Below, piece after piece: positions 54,228 to 63,578 of a DNA stretch of 64,000 bases. Below the pieces are notes generated by a model, which saw only the letters and a list, made by a program, of their open reading frames with translations, was not told the origin of the DNA and did no database searches. Numbering within the stretch: position 1 is the first letter of the stretch; each line of letters begins with the position of its first letter. The stretch is taken from NCBI RefSeq assembly GCF_008364685.1, contig NZ_VTTL01000002.1:402188-466187 (forward strand), read 5' to 3'. Position numbers and translations under genes: made by a program. This DNA is from Xanthobacter oligotrophicus. GTDB lineage: Bacteria; Pseudomonadota; Alphaproteobacteria; Rhizobiales; Xanthobacteraceae.

Positions 54228-54976
54228 TCCCTGCGCTCCCCGAAATAGATGGCGATCAGCTCGGCGTTGCCGAGGATCTCCGCCGGCGTGCCCTCGGCGA
54301 GCTTTCGGCCCTGGTCCAGGAAGGCGATGCGGTCGGCGAGCTCGGTGACGATGTCGAGATTGTGCTCGATGAGGCACACCGTGACGCCCGCTGCCGTCGC
54401 ATCCCTTACCAGCTTCACGAAGCGCGAGCGCGAGGCCGGATCGAGCCCTGAGGCCGGCTCGTCGAGCAGCCAGATGGGCGCCCCCGTGGCGATGATGCGC
54501 GCCATGGAGAGGAACTTCGTCTCCGCATAGGAGAGGTCCACGGCCCGCGTGCCGGCGAGTTCCTCCAGCCCGGTGGCGGCCAGAGCCCGCTCCACCTGGA
54601 GCCGCCGCGCCGCCGCGCCCGAGCTGCCGCCGGGCTGCCACAGCCAGGGCGTGGGCTCGATGGCGGCGAGCACGTTGTCGTACACGCTCATGGAGCCGAA
54701 CAGGCGCAAGTCCTGGAACGAGCGGGCAATGCCCTTGAGCGCCACCTTGTGCGGCTTCTGCCGGAGGATGGACTGCCCCTTCAGCTCAACCGCGCCACGG
54801 TCCGGCACCAGATGACCGGTGATGAGGTTGAACAAGGTGGTCTTGCCGGCGCCATTGGGGCCGGCAAGGGCGGTGACGACCCCCTGGCGCAGTTCCAGGG
54901 TCACGTCCTGGACCGCGGCAAGGCCGCCGAAGGAGCGCGAGATGCCGCGCGCGGAGAGCAGGACGGGCGCGCTCAT
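54224..54976 (-). CDS. livG: Branched-chain-amino-acid-type ABC transporter ATPase LivG
   Basis: 250 residues. Walker A is [10 protein letters not shown], Walker B region is [13 protein letters not shown], and IEHNLDIV holds the switch His. The signature segment reads [12 protein letters not shown], in place of LSYGxQRxLExA, so the usual Gly is Ala; LivG signatures vary and it probably still works. Overlaps livM and livF by four bases each. Confidence 0.92.
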   Translation of the reverse strand: MSAPVLLSARGISRSFGGLAAVQDVTLELRQGVVTALAGPNGAGKTTLFNLITGHLVPDRGAVELKGQSILRQKPHKVALKGIARSFQDLRLFGSMSVYDNVLAAIEPTPWLWQPGGSSGAAARRLQVERALAATGLEELAGTRAVDLSYAETKFLSMARIIATGAPIWLLDEPASGLDPASRSRFVKLVRDATAAGVTVCLIEHNLDIVTELADRIAFLDQGRKLAEGTPAEILGNAELIAIYFGERRE

Positions 54977-55851
54977 CTCGCCCCCCGCGACAGGCCCACG
55001 AGGCCGCTCGGCCGGAAGATCATGAGCAGCGTCATGAGCGCGCCGTAGATGAATTGCTGCACGGTGCCGATCTCCGTGGAGGGAATGAAGGACAGGAACG
55101 AGAGCGCGGCCGGCAGGCTGAGCAGGGCGATGGCGCCGATGATCGGCCCGGTGAGGGTGCCGGCGCCGCCGATGATGACCATGGCCATGAGCACCACCGA
55201 CTGCTCGAGCGTGAAGCTCTCCACGTTCACGAATGCCATGTGGAAGGCGAACAGGGCCCCGGCGATGCCGACGAAGAAGCAGCCGATGACCACCACCAGC
55301 GTCTTCAGGGCGCGCACATCCTTGCCGAAGGCTTCGGCGGCGCTCTCGCTGTCGCGCAGGGCCATGAGCGAGCGGCCGAAGCTGCCGCGCATCAAGGTCC
55401 GCACCACCAGCAGCGTCATCGCGAGGTAGACGAGGGCCAGCGCCAGGAAGGCATCGGGGGAGGCCACGTCGAAGCCGAGGATTCGCGCCGGCGGAATTCC
55501 GACAAGGCCGCCCACGCCGCCGGTGAAGCCGTGCGCCTCGGCGAAAAGGGTGGTCGCCATCATCTGCAGCCCGAGGGAGGCGGCGACGAAATACTCGCCG
55601 CGCACCCGGAGTGCCGGCAGGGCGAGGCACAGTGACAAAGCCGCCGCCGCCACCGCTGCCGCCAGCGCAGCGAGGAGGAAATCCGGACTGAAGGTCAGCG
55701 CCACCTGTGCCGCCACATAGGCGCCGATGCCGAAGAACATGGCATGGGCAATGGAGAAAATGCCGGCATAGCCGATCAGCAGGTTAAGGCTGGTGGCGGC
55801 GATGCCGAAGATGGCGACGAGCGTCGCCAGATTGACGAGATAGGCGATCAT
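54973..55851 (-). CDS. livM: Branched-chain-amino-acid-type ABC transporter permease LivM
   Basis: 292 residues from ATG 55851, overlapping the livH stop. About nine membrane segments; the LivM hallmark [24 protein letters not shown] is at the N-terminus and the EAA-like loop [19 protein letters not shown] in the cytoplasm, followed by [15 protein letters not shown]. Forms the channel with LivH. Confidence 0.92.
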   Translation of the reverse strand: MIAYLVNLATLVAIFGIAATSLNLLIGYAGIFSIAHAMFFGIGAYVAAQVALTFSPDFLLAALAAAVAAAALSLCLALPALRVRGEYFVAASLGLQMMATTLFAEAHGFTGGVGGLVGIPPARILGFDVASPDAFLALALVYLAMTLLVVRTLMRGSFGRSLMALRDSESAAEAFGKDVRALKTLVVVIGCFFVGIAGALFAFHMAFVNVESFTLEQSVVLMAMVIIGGAGTLTGPIIGAIALLSLPAALSFLSFIPSTEIGTVQQFIYGALMTLLMIFRPSGLVGLSRGAR

Positions 55852-56717
55852 CGCGCGCCCGCCCTCCCCATAAGCCCGTTGGGGCGGAACAGGATGAAGC
55901 CGAACAGCACCACGAAGCTCGCGGCCTGGCTCCACTGCGTGTCGATGACGCTCACCACTAGGTTCTCCACGAGGCCCAGCAGCAGGCCCGCGAGCGCGGC
56001 GCCGCGGATGGAGCCGATGCCGCCCACCACCGTGGCCGCAAGGGAGACCAGCACCACATGCGCACCGTCCGCCGGCTGGATGCCGGTGGTGACGGTGGTG
56101 AGGATCGCGCCCGGCACCGCCAGTGCGGAGCCGAGCACGAAGGCGAGCGCCGACAGGCGGCGGGCGGAGAGCCCGTAGGCCCGCAACAGCTCGGGATTTT
56201 CCGAAAGCGCCCGCAGGCCAAGCCCGGCATGGGTGCGTTCCAGGAACAGGCTGACCGCCGCGAATACGGTGACCGCCACACCCAGCGCCACCCAGAACAC
56301 CGGCGCGACATAGAGCCCCGGCAGCACCTGCGCGGCCCGCGTCAACGGCACGGAGATGGTGGCGAAGCCGCCGCCGAAGAAGAACTGGATGAGGGCCTGC
56401 ATGGCGATGCCGGCGCCGAAGGAGGCGACGAACACCGTGAAGAAGGAGCCCTCGTGCTTCTGGATCGGCCGGTAGACGAACGCATCCATGAACAGGCCGA
56501 ACGCCACCGCCGCCATGAGTGCGACGAGGCTGGCCAGCGACCAGTGCAGCCCGAGCTGCACCGCCTCCAGGAAGGCGTAGCCGGCCAGGATGAATGTGGC
56601 GCCATGGGCCACGTGGAAGACGCGGGTGGCGCCGAAGATCAGCGCGAAGCCCGCGGCTGTGAGGGCATAGAGCATCCCGGTCTGGATGCCCGCCACGGCC
56701 AGCTGGGTCAGGAGCAT
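55848..56717 (-). CDS. livH: Branched-chain-amino-acid-type ABC transporter permease LivH
   Basis: 289 residues. QTGMLYALTAAGFALIFGATRVFHVAHGA at the N-terminus, RALSENPELLRAYGL as the coupling loop, and VVGGIGSIRGAALAGLLLG near the end are standard LivH elements. Starts four bases after the binding-protein stop. The gene order SBP-H-M-G-F is the canonical one. Confidence 0.93.
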   Translation of the reverse strand: MLLTQLAVAGIQTGMLYALTAAGFALIFGATRVFHVAHGATFILAGYAFLEAVQLGLHWSLASLVALMAAVAFGLFMDAFVYRPIQKHEGSFFTVFVASFGAGIAMQALIQFFFGGGFATISVPLTRAAQVLPGLYVAPVFWVALGVAVTVFAAVSLFLERTHAGLGLRALSENPELLRAYGLSARRLSALAFVLGSALAVPGAILTTVTTGIQPADGAHVVLVSLAATVVGGIGSIRGAALAGLLLGLVENLVVSVIDTQWSQAASFVVLFGFILFRPNGLMGRAGAR

Positions 56718-56721
56718 GAGA

Positions 56722-57834
56722 TCAGCTCACCTTCTCGAACTTGCCGTTCTGCACGCGGTTGAGCTGGGTCGGCATGTCGATGGCGCCGGTCTGCGAAAAG
56801 CGCGCGCGACCGCCCACCAGGTCGAAGGTGGCGGAGGCGATAGCCTCCTTCAGGGTCTCGCCGGTCACCGGCTTGCCCTCCTTCTCCAGCCGCTCGATGA
56901 GCTGGGCGTAGAGCAGCACCGCGTTGTAATAGTTCTGGGCATAGGTGTTGGGATTGTCCTTGTATCTGGCGCGCCAGCCATCGACGAAGCGGCGGGTGAG
57001 CGGATCGGCGGCGTCCCAGTCTGCCACCTGCGAGGTGAAGAGCACGCCGTCGGCCTCGGGCAGCGCCGCAACCGAGGGGGTGCCGCCCACCGAGTAGGTC
57101 ATGATGGGCTGGGTGATGCCGTTGTCGCGCAGCTGCTTGAAGATCTGGGTTTGCTGGGTGCCGTAGCTCGCCACATAGACGAGATCCGGCTTGGCCTCGC
57201 GGATCTTGGCGATCATGGCCGAGAATTGCTGGGCCGAGGGCGCGGCGCTGAACTCGCCCACGAGCGCGGCGCCGATGGCCGGCAGGCCCTCCTGGAGGCC
57301 CTTGCGCAGCGCGTTGCCGAGCGGGTCGTCGAGATAGATCAGAACCACCCGCTTTATGGCATTGCGCTTCATCCAGCCGAAGGCGGTGGGCAGTTCCTGG
57401 TTGGCGAGCGGAATGATGTTCCAGAAATAGGGGGAGAGGCCGGCAAGGTCCGGCCCCACGCCGCCGCCGTTCACCATCAACACCTTGGAGCGCGTGGCGA
57501 TGGGCTCGGCCGCCTTCGCCACGCCGGTGAGGCCCACGAGCACGTAAGGCGCGCGGTCCACGTTGGCGAGCTTTGACATGCCGACGGCGCCGCCCTGGGG
57601 CGTGCTCTGGCTGTCCTGCGCCTTGAGCACGATGGGCTGGGAGAGGCGCTTGTCCTGCGCCACATGCTCCAGCCCGAGGGCGGTTGCGGATGTGTAGATC
57701 GCGCCGAGCTCGGACAGCAGCCCGGTCATCGGGAACAGGGTGCCGAGCACATAGGGCTCGGTCGCGGCGCGGAGCGTCGTTGGCAGCGCGGCGCTCGCGA
57801 GCATGCCGGCGAGGACGGTGCGGCGTGTCAGCAT
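56722..57834 (-). CDS. Type I periplasmic substrate-binding protein of the Liv-type importer
   Basis: 370 residues from ATG 57834 with GGGAGGG eight bases upstream. Signal peptide about 1-24 (TRRTVLAGMLASAALPTTLRA). Periplasmic-binding fold type I: GTLFPMTGLLSELG, TRSKVLMVNGGGVGPDLAG, VVLIYLDDPLGNALRKGL, DLVYVASYGTQQTQIFKQL. Ligands of this family include amino acids, aromatic acids and amides. Being next to CoA transferase genes suggests an organic acid substrate. Only distantly similar to the binding-protein half of the fusion at 43437-44519. Confidence 0.9.
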   Translation of the reverse strand: MLTRRTVLAGMLASAALPTTLRAATEPYVLGTLFPMTGLLSELGAIYTSATALGLEHVAQDKRLSQPIVLKAQDSQSTPQGGAVGMSKLANVDRAPYVLVGLTGVAKAAEPIATRSKVLMVNGGGVGPDLAGLSPYFWNIIPLANQELPTAFGWMKRNAIKRVVLIYLDDPLGNALRKGLQEGLPAIGAALVGEFSAAPSAQQFSAMIAKIREAKPDLVYVASYGTQQTQIFKQLRDNGITQPIMTYSVGGTPSVAALPEADGVLFTSQVADWDAADPLTRRFVDGWRARYKDNPNTYAQNYYNAVLLYAQLIERLEKEGKPVTGETLKEAIASATFDLVGGRARFSQTGAIDMPTQLNRVQNGKFEKVS

Positions 57835-57881
57835 ATTGTTTTCCCTCCCTTTTTTCGGCGCCGTTGGCGGCACCTTGTGGT

Positions 57882-58553
57882 TCATGCGAGAAGCGGAGCG
57901 GCGGTGACCTTCTGGAGTTCGGACAGGGTGAGGCCCTCGACCAGTTCCACCAGCCGCAGGCCCTGCGGCGTGATGTCGATCACGGCCAGGTTGGTGTAGA
58001 TGCGGCTGACGACGCCAAGCGCGGTGAGCGGATAGGTACAGTCCGACACGATGCGCGGCGCGCCGTCCCGGGTGGTATGCTCCATCATCACCCAGACGCG
58101 CCGGGCACCCAGGGCCAGGTCCATGGCGCCGCCCACCGCGGGCGCGGCATCGGTGGCGGAGGTGGCCCAGTTCGCGATGTCGCCATTGGCTGCCACCTGG
58201 AAGGCGCCGAGCACGCACAGATCGAGGTGCCGGCCGCGGATCATCGCGAAGCTGTCGGCCTGGTGCAACAGCGCCGCCCCCTTCAGCAGCGTCACATGCT
58301 GCTTGCCCGCATTGATGAGGAAGGGATCGACCGCCTCCGCCGCCGGTGCCGGGCCGATGCCGAGCAAGCCGTTCTCGGACTGGAAGATCACCTCCCGGTC
58401 GGCGGGGACGTGATTGGCGATCAAGGTCGGGATGCCGATGCCGAGGTTGACGTACCAGCCGTCTGGAATATCGGTTGCGGCACGCTGCGCCATCGCCTCC
58501 CGCGAACGGGGCCGGCAGGCGCGCGCCTCGGCAAGCACAGTTTCATCACGCAT
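57882..58553 (-). CDS. 3-oxoacid CoA-transferase, B subunit
   Basis: 223 residues from ATG 58553, overlapping the A-subunit stop by eight bases. The catalytic Glu is in SENGLLGIG; other conserved segments are DGWYVNLGIGIPTLI, GGAMDLALGARRVWV, MEHTTRDGAPRIV and CTYPLTALGVVSRIYT. Family members move CoA from succinyl-CoA to a 3-oxo acid such as 3-oxoadipate or acetoacetate. With a PcaR-type regulator and a thiolase nearby, the 3-oxoadipate-like role is attractive but unproven. Confidence 0.92.
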   Translation of the reverse strand: MRDETVLAEARACRPRSREAMAQRAATDIPDGWYVNLGIGIPTLIANHVPADREVIFQSENGLLGIGPAPAAEAVDPFLINAGKQHVTLLKGAALLHQADSFAMIRGRHLDLCVLGAFQVAANGDIANWATSATDAAPAVGGAMDLALGARRVWVMMEHTTRDGAPRIVSDCTYPLTALGVVSRIYTNLAVIDITPQGLRLVELVEGLTLSELQKVTAAPLLA

Positions 58554-59226
58554 GGGCTGTCTCCGCCGGATGGTGCAGGATGCGGTCCACATAGATGCCC
58601 GGTGTCACGATGGTCTCCGGGCCGAGGTCGCCGATCTCGGCGGAGTGCTCCACCTGGGCGATGGTGAGCTCCGCGGCCGGCGCCATCACCGGATTGAAGT
58701 TGCGCGCCGCGCCCCGGTAGGTGAGGTTGCCCCAGCGGTCGGCGCTCCAGGCCTGGATCAAAGCAACGTCGCCGTGCAGGGCATGCTCCAGCACGTAGTC
58801 GCGCGCTCCGATGCGGCGCGTTTCCTTGCCCTCCACGAGGCGCGTCCCGGCGCCGGTGGGGGTGAAGAACGCCGGGATTCCGGCGCCCGCTGCCCGCAGC
58901 CTCTCGGCAAGGGTGCCCTGCGGAACCAGCTCCAGCTCGAGCCGGCCGGACTTGTAGAGATCCTCGAATATGACCGAGCCGGGAATGCGCGGGTAACTGC
59001 AGACAAGCCTGCGCACCCGCCCGGCGGCCAGCAGCCGCGCCAGTCCCACCTGGCCGTATCCGGCATTGTTGGCGACCACCGTGAGCGCGGTTGCCCCCTG
59101 CTCGATCAGCCCCTCGATGAGGAGATCGGGCTGCCCGACGGCACCGAAGCCGCCGACCAGGATGGTCGCGCCATCCTTCACCCCCGAGAGCGCCGCAGCG
59201 ACCGAGGGAACAAATTTATCGATCAT
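58546..59226 (-). CDS. 3-oxoacid CoA-transferase, A subunit
   Basis: 226 residues from ATG 59226, which follows GGGAGG; the frame is open further but without a ribosome site. Seen: ILVGGFGAVGQPDLLIEGLIEQ, FTPTGAGTRLVEGKE, ALIQAWSADRWGNLTYRGAARNFNP. Pairs with the B subunit encoded directly downstream. Two TGTCC-N7-GGACA sites lie between its start and the IclR gene, the first 61 bases upstream. Confidence 0.93.
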   Translation of the reverse strand: MIDKFVPSVAAALSGVKDGATILVGGFGAVGQPDLLIEGLIEQGATALTVVANNAGYGQVGLARLLAAGRVRRLVCSYPRIPGSVIFEDLYKSGRLELELVPQGTLAERLRAAGAGIPAFFTPTGAGTRLVEGKETRRIGARDYVLEHALHGDVALIQAWSADRWGNLTYRGAARNFNPVMAPAAELTIAQVEHSAEIGDLGPETIVTPGIYVDRILHHPAETAHA

Positions 59227-59286
59227 GACCTCCCACCCACCTTCGCCGGCGAACAGCGTTGATTTTTCGCCGTCCCGATCTTCATT

Positions 59287-59303
59287 TGTCCGTCTATTGG
59301 ACA
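59287..59303. promoter_or_regulatory. IclR-type operator TGTCC-N7-GGACA, site 1
   Basis: TGTCCGTCTATTGGACA: inverted 5-bp arms with a seven-base spacer, followed by another TGTCC at 59307-59311. It lies 61 bases upstream of the CoA-transferase A start. Similar sites are at 59402-59418 and 60625-60641. Confidence 0.65.
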
Positions 59304-59401
59304 TTTGTCCGTAAAGTAGAACGTCATCCGGCGACTGTGTCAAGCCTCGCGTCCTCCGGCGGCGCGGTCACGGAGGCGCGCGCCACGGGCGCATCCCCAT
59401 T

Positions 59402-59418
59402 TGTCCGCCAAATGGACA
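59402..59418. promoter_or_regulatory. IclR-type operator TGTCC-N7-GGACA, site 2
   Basis: TGTCCGCCAAATGGACA with the same arms and spacing as site 1, 99 bp further right and 114 bases upstream of the IclR gene. Positioned for autoregulation or for cooperative binding with site 1. The rest of 59227-59531 holds no gene. Confidence 0.65.
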
Positions 59419-59531
59419 TACCTCCGCATGGTGCTAGAATTGCCATGGGATGTGACGGCTGCGCGGGCCTCGGGGGCCGGGCACCATGCCGCCCCAGGCG
59501 CCCTGCCGGACGATTTTGAAAAGAGCTACTC

Positions 59532-60329
59532 GTGATCAAGAAGGTCTCGGAAGACGACAAGCGCGGGCCGGAATTCGTCACCGCACTGGAGCGCGGACTC
59601 ACTGTGCTGGCGGCGTTCGGGCGAGCGCCGTGCCGCATGACCCTCACCCAGGTTGCCGAAGCGACTGACCTCAGCCGGGGGACGGCACGGCGCTTCCTGC
59701 TGACGCTGCAGGCCCTCAACTATGTGGACAGCGACGGCAAGCTGTTCTGGCTGACGCCGAAGGTCCTGCAGTTCTCCAGCGCCTACCTGTCGGCCTTCGG
59801 CGTCTCCGAGGCCGGCCGCGGCGTCATCCGGCGCCTGACCGAGCAGATCGGCGAATCCTCGTCCATGGCCGTTCTGGATGGGCACGACGTGGTCTATGTG
59901 GCGCGGATCGAAACCCGTCGCATCTTTTCGTCGGGCATCGAGGTTGGCTCCCGGCTGCCGGCCTTCTGCTCGTCGCTCGGGCGGGTGCTCCTTGCCGGGC
60001 TCGGCGACGCCGAGCTGGACCGCTGGCTGGCGGAGGACACCTTCACGGCCCCCTCCCCCCGCAGCATCACCGACCCGGAAAAGGTACGACAGAAGGTGCT
60101 GGAGGCGCGCCGGATCCAGTACGCCATCATCGACGGTGAAATGGAGGTGGGCGTGCGCTCCATCGCCGTGCCGATCCATGACCGCGCCGGGCGCACGGTC
60201 GCGGCGCTGAACATCGGGACGACAGCGGCACGCGCGTCTCTCGACCACATGCGCAAGGTCTTCCTCCCCGCCCTTCGGGAGGCCGCCCAGGAGGTGGAGC
60301 AGACCATGAGCGACTGGATGCAGCCCTGA
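59532..60329 (+). CDS. IclR-family regulator, PcaR/PobR subgroup
   Basis: 265 residues. N-terminal winged helix-turn-helix (TALERGLTVLAAFGRAPCRMTL, LSRGTARRFLLTL); C-terminal IclR effector domain (ESSSMAVLDGHDVVYVARIETRR, RLPAFCSSLGRVLLAG, GVRSIAVPIHDRAGRTVAALNI). The PcaR/PcaU/PobR branch activates beta-ketoadipate-pathway genes with the pathway intermediate as inducer. Divergent from the CoA transferase genes, with two of the TGTCC-N7-GGACA sites in between. Its stop codon is the first part of a palindromic repeat. Confidence 0.92.
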   Translation: MIKKVSEDDKRGPEFVTALERGLTVLAAFGRAPCRMTLTQVAEATDLSRGTARRFLLTLQALNYVDSDGKLFWLTPKVLQFSSAYLSAFGVSEAGRGVIRRLTEQIGESSSMAVLDGHDVVYVARIETRRIFSSGIEVGSRLPAFCSSLGRVLLAGLGDAELDRWLAEDTFTAPSPRSITDPEKVRQKVLEARRIQYAIIDGEMEVGVRSIAVPIHDRAGRTVAALNIGTTAARASLDHMRKVFLPALREAAQEVEQTMSDWMQP

Positions 60330-60388
60330 GAGTACGCGCCGATCAGCTTGCACCATAAAACTGATCGGATAACGCGTTCTGTTTCCTG
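60329..60388. repeat. REP-like palindromic repeat downstream of the IclR gene
   Basis: Contains CCGATCAG (60339-60346) and CTGATCGG (60361-60368) as stem arms around a 14-base loop. Its reverse complement matches the repeat at about 38233-38290 in the mxaS-mxaA gap. Here it may serve as a 3' end structure for the IclR message. Confidence 0.7.
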
Positions 60389-61041
60389 GAGTTGGAGCGC
60401 GATCCGATCGCGCTGACATCCCGTGCTGGTCCAAACCATCGGCGCGCCGCCTTCCGGCCTGTCGACTGCACTCGCCGCCACGGCCCGGCCCCGCAAAGAG
60501 CGGCGCCGCGCCCGCGGCGGGGCGTTCCCGATTTCGCAGGAAAACCCCACGGCCCAGATCCGGCCGGCAAGAAGCGAACGCAGCCACGGCGCCCTCGCCG
60601 ACGGTCGCGCATTTTTCGGACATATGTCCGTCTACTGGACATATGTCCGAAAATGCTGCAGCATTCACCTGACCAGCCATGAGGCTCCGGACGGACTAAG
60701 GCGCACGCACGCTCCAACACGCACGCTCCTGGCCAGCCGACGAGAGAACGACCGCCGCGGGAGAGACGGACATGGACCTGCGCCGCCCAGCATTTCGCGG
60801 AGGCCTTCTTCGTGGAGGCCTTCGAGGAGACGGCACGCCGCCGCGACGCCTCCGGCGTGCGGGCGGCCCGGTGCCAGACCCTGTCCAACCGGCCATGCCG
60901 GCCGGGAATAACTGAAATAATGAAGTGGTTTTTCAGTCGACCCAAGCAATCTGATAGGTGGCACGCCGGTGAATACGCCATCGGGCGCGGCGGAATCCGA
61001 ATCTTCTGTTCCTACAATCAAAAACCGTGAGGAGACGCTGT
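60389..61041. other. Long intergenic region upstream of the second thiolase
   Basis: About 650 bases without a recognisable gene. It holds the third TGTCC-N7-GGACA site in a 41-bp symmetric element at 60613-60653 and, near the right end, less GC-rich sequence (60905-60935) that may be the thiolase promoter. Open frames here match no known protein type; a decayed gene cannot be excluded. Confidence 0.45.
60613..60653. promoter_or_regulatory. Nested palindromic operator, TGTCC-N7-GGACA site 3
   Basis: Core TGTCCGTCTACTGGACA is at 60625-60641. It is flanked on both sides so that GGACATATGTCC occurs twice, seven bases apart, and the whole stretch is symmetric (TTTTCGGACATATGTCC to GGACATATGTCCGAAAA). 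This is the most elaborate of the three sites and lies about 390 bases before the thiolase start. Confidence 0.65.
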
Positions 61042-62238
61042 ATGAGACGCGCGGCCATCGTCAGCCCGGTGCGCACGCCCGTGGGCACCTTCGGCGGAAG
61101 GCTGAGGCCAATGGCCGTGGAGCAGCTCGGGGCCGGTGTGGTGAAGGCAGTGCTCGCGCGGAGCGGCATCGATCCCGCCCTCATCGAGGACGTGGTGTTC
61201 GCGCAGTCCTACGCCAACAGCGAGACGCCCTGCGTCGGCCGCTGGATCGCGCTTGAGGCCGGGCTGCCCATCGAGGTGCCGGGCATGCAGATCGATCGGC
61301 GCTGCGGCGGCGGCCTCCAGGCCCTCGTCACCGCCGCCATGATGGTTCAGACCGGCGCCTGCGACGTGGTGCTCGCGGGCGGCGTCGAGAGCATGAGCAA
61401 CATCGAGTTCTACACCACCGACATGCGCTGGGGCCGGCGCGCCGGCACGACCCGGCTCTACGACCGGCTCGACCGCGGGCGGGAGCGCTCCCAACCGGTC
61501 GAGCGCTTCGGCGTCATCTCCAGCATGATCGAGACGGCGGAGAACCTGGCGCGGCAGTTCCAGATCACCCGGGAGGACGCGGACGCCTTCGCGGTCCGCA
61601 GCCATGAGCGCGCCGCAGCCGCCTGGGCGGCGGGCCTGTTCGATGCCGAGGTGGTGCCCGTCGACGTGCCGCAACGCCGCGGCGCGCCGGTGCGCATTGG
61701 CCGCGACGAAGGCATCCGCGCCGATGCCAGCGCGGAAAGCCTCGGCAAGCTGAAGCCCATCATACCCGGCGGCACCGTCACAGCCGGCAACGCCAGCCAG
61801 CAGAACGACGCCGCCGCGGCCTGCCTCGTGGTCGCCGAGGACAGGCTCGCGGCCCTCGGCCTGGAGCCCCTGGGCTTCCTCGCGGGCTGGGCGGTGGCCG
61901 GCTGCGATCCGGCCATCATGGGCTTCGGTCCGGTGCCGGCCACGCGGCGCCTCTTCGCCAAGACCGGCCTCTCCTTCGATGACATCGGCCTCGTGGAGGT
62001 CAACGAGGCCTTCGCCTGCCAGGTGCTCGCGGTGCTCAAGGGGTGGGGCTGGGACGACCAGGAGCGCCTGAACGTGAACGGCTCGGGCATTTCCCTCGGC
62101 CACCCCATCGGCGCGACGGGCATCCGCATCATGACCACGCTCCTGCATGAAATGCAGCGCCGCGGCGTCCGCTATGGCCTCGAGACCATGTGCATCGGTG
62201 GCGGCCAGGGCGCGGCCGCCCTCTTCGAACGCGCCTGA
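61042..62238 (+). CDS. Thiolase (acetyl-CoA C-acyltransferase), second copy
   Basis: 398 residues from ATG 61042 with GAGGAG upstream; a GTG at 61027 is less likely. Catalytic Cys88 in DRRCGGGLQA, His in GHPIGATG and Cys in CIGGGQG. Clearly a paralogue of the thiolase at 48413-49636 (shared RYGLETMCIGGGQG and NEAFA). Candidate member of the IclR regulon, acting after the CoA transferase. Twenty bases separate it from the next gene. Confidence 0.93.
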   Translation: MRRAAIVSPVRTPVGTFGGRLRPMAVEQLGAGVVKAVLARSGIDPALIEDVVFAQSYANSETPCVGRWIALEAGLPIEVPGMQIDRRCGGGLQALVTAAMMVQTGACDVVLAGGVESMSNIEFYTTDMRWGRRAGTTRLYDRLDRGRERSQPVERFGVISSMIETAENLARQFQITREDADAFAVRSHERAAAAWAAGLFDAEVVPVDVPQRRGAPVRIGRDEGIRADASAESLGKLKPIIPGGTVTAGNASQQNDAAAACLVVAEDRLAALGLEPLGFLAGWAVAGCDPAIMGFGPVPATRRLFAKTGLSFDDIGLVEVNEAFACQVLAVLKGWGWDDQERLNVNGSGISLGHPIGATGIRIMTTLLHEMQRRGVRYGLETMCIGGGQGAAALFERA

Positions 62239-62258
62239 CCGGCCGGCGGAGCCCACCC

Positions 62259-63530
62259 ATGGCCATCGAACTCCAGTCGGACACGCTCGACTTCACCACA
62301 TTGCTCCTGCCCGGGGAGTATCTCGCCTGGGGCCAGGCCTCTGCCGAGCCCACGACCCTGACCGCGCGCCTGTTCGAGCAGAGCGCGACCATTCCCGGCC
62401 TGCGCGCCTTCGTCGGCATGAGCTGGGGTACCCCGTTCACGGGGGCGGAAGCGATGCGCTTCCAGTCCTATTGCGGCGCCGGGCACAATCGCGCGCTGGA
62501 GCGGGCGGGCGCGCTCGACATCCTGCCCTGCCACTATTCGGACCTGCCGGCGTTGCTCGCCCGACAGGTAGACGTGCTGCTGCTCAATCTGGCGGATGAC
62601 GGCAACGGGCGTTTCAGCTTCGGCGCCGCCCTCGAGTATCTGGCGCCGCTGGTGGACAGCGCACGGCTGGTGATCGCCGAGGTCAACACCCAGACCCCCT
62701 GGTCCTGCGGCGAGCGCACCCTGTCCGCCGACGACATCGACATCATCGTGCGCACCTCCCGCCCTCCCGTCGCGGGTCCCGGGGGGCAGGCCGGCCATGT
62801 GGAGCGGGCCATCGCCGCCCGCGTCGCCGGCCTCGTGGAGGACGGGGCGACGCTCCAGATCGGCATCGGCGGACTGCCCGAGGCGATCCTTGCGGCCCTC
62901 GTCGGGCACCGCGATCTCGGCCTGCATTCCGGCCTCGCCTCCGACGGCGTCGCCGGCCTGGCCGAGGCGGGCGCGCTCACCAACGCACGCAAGAGCGTCG
63001 ATGTAGGGATCGCGGTGGCGGGACTTGTGGCCGGCGGCCCGCAGCTGATGCGCTACGTGGACCGCAACCCGCGCTTCGCCTTGCGCCCCACGACCTATAC
63101 CCACGCCTTCGACGTGCTGAACGCGCACCGGAAATTCACTGCCATCAATGCCGCCATCGAGGTGGACCTCACCGGGCAGATCAACGCCGAGGTGGCGGGC
63201 GGGCGCTATGTGGGCGCCGTGGGCGGGGCCGCCGACTTCCTGCGCGGCGCCAGGGCCTCGCGGGGCGGGCTGCCCATCGTCGCCCTTCCCGCCACCGTGA
63301 CGGGACGGGAAGGCACCCGCAGCCGCATCGTCACGCGGCTCAGCGGGCCGACGAGCACGGCCCGCGCGGATGCGGGCATCATCGTGACCGAATACGGCAT
63401 CGCCGACCTGCGCGGCCTCAGCCTTGGCGAGCGTCGGCGCCGCATGATCGACATCGCCGCCCCTGACGTGCGGGCCGCGCTGGAGGCGGGCGATGAGACC
63501 CCGTCCCAGTTCCACGCCACGCGGGCGTGA
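62259..63530 (+). CDS. Acetyl-CoA hydrolase/transferase-family CoA transferase
   Basis: 423 residues from ATG 62259. Two-domain class I CoA-transferase fold: SARLVIAEVNTQTPWSCG, LQIGIGGLPEAILAAL, DLGLHSGLASDGVAGL, GGAADFLRGA, and the C-terminal IIVTEYGIADLRGLSLGERRR. Related to 4-hydroxybutyrate and acetate CoA-transferases. It would activate or release an acid of the local pathway. It is shorter at the N-terminus than some members but otherwise complete. Confidence 0.87.
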   Translation: MAIELQSDTLDFTTLLLPGEYLAWGQASAEPTTLTARLFEQSATIPGLRAFVGMSWGTPFTGAEAMRFQSYCGAGHNRALERAGALDILPCHYSDLPALLARQVDVLLLNLADDGNGRFSFGAALEYLAPLVDSARLVIAEVNTQTPWSCGERTLSADDIDIIVRTSRPPVAGPGGQAGHVERAIAARVAGLVEDGATLQIGIGGLPEAILAALVGHRDLGLHSGLASDGVAGLAEAGALTNARKSVDVGIAVAGLVAGGPQLMRYVDRNPRFALRPTTYTHAFDVLNAHRKFTAINAAIEVDLTGQINAEVAGGRYVGAVGGAADFLRGARASRGGLPIVALPATVTGREGTRSRIVTRLSGPTSTARADAGIIVTEYGIADLRGLSLGERRRRMIDIAAPDVRAALEAGDETPSQFHATRA

Positions 63531-63578
63531 GCGCACCCGCGGCGCCCATCACCACGACTTCAATCGAGGCTTACTCCC

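Noticed and set aside
60812..61030. A 72-codon plus-strand frame before the second thiolase
   Set aside because: No ribosome site or family resemblance, and it crosses the probable promoter region.
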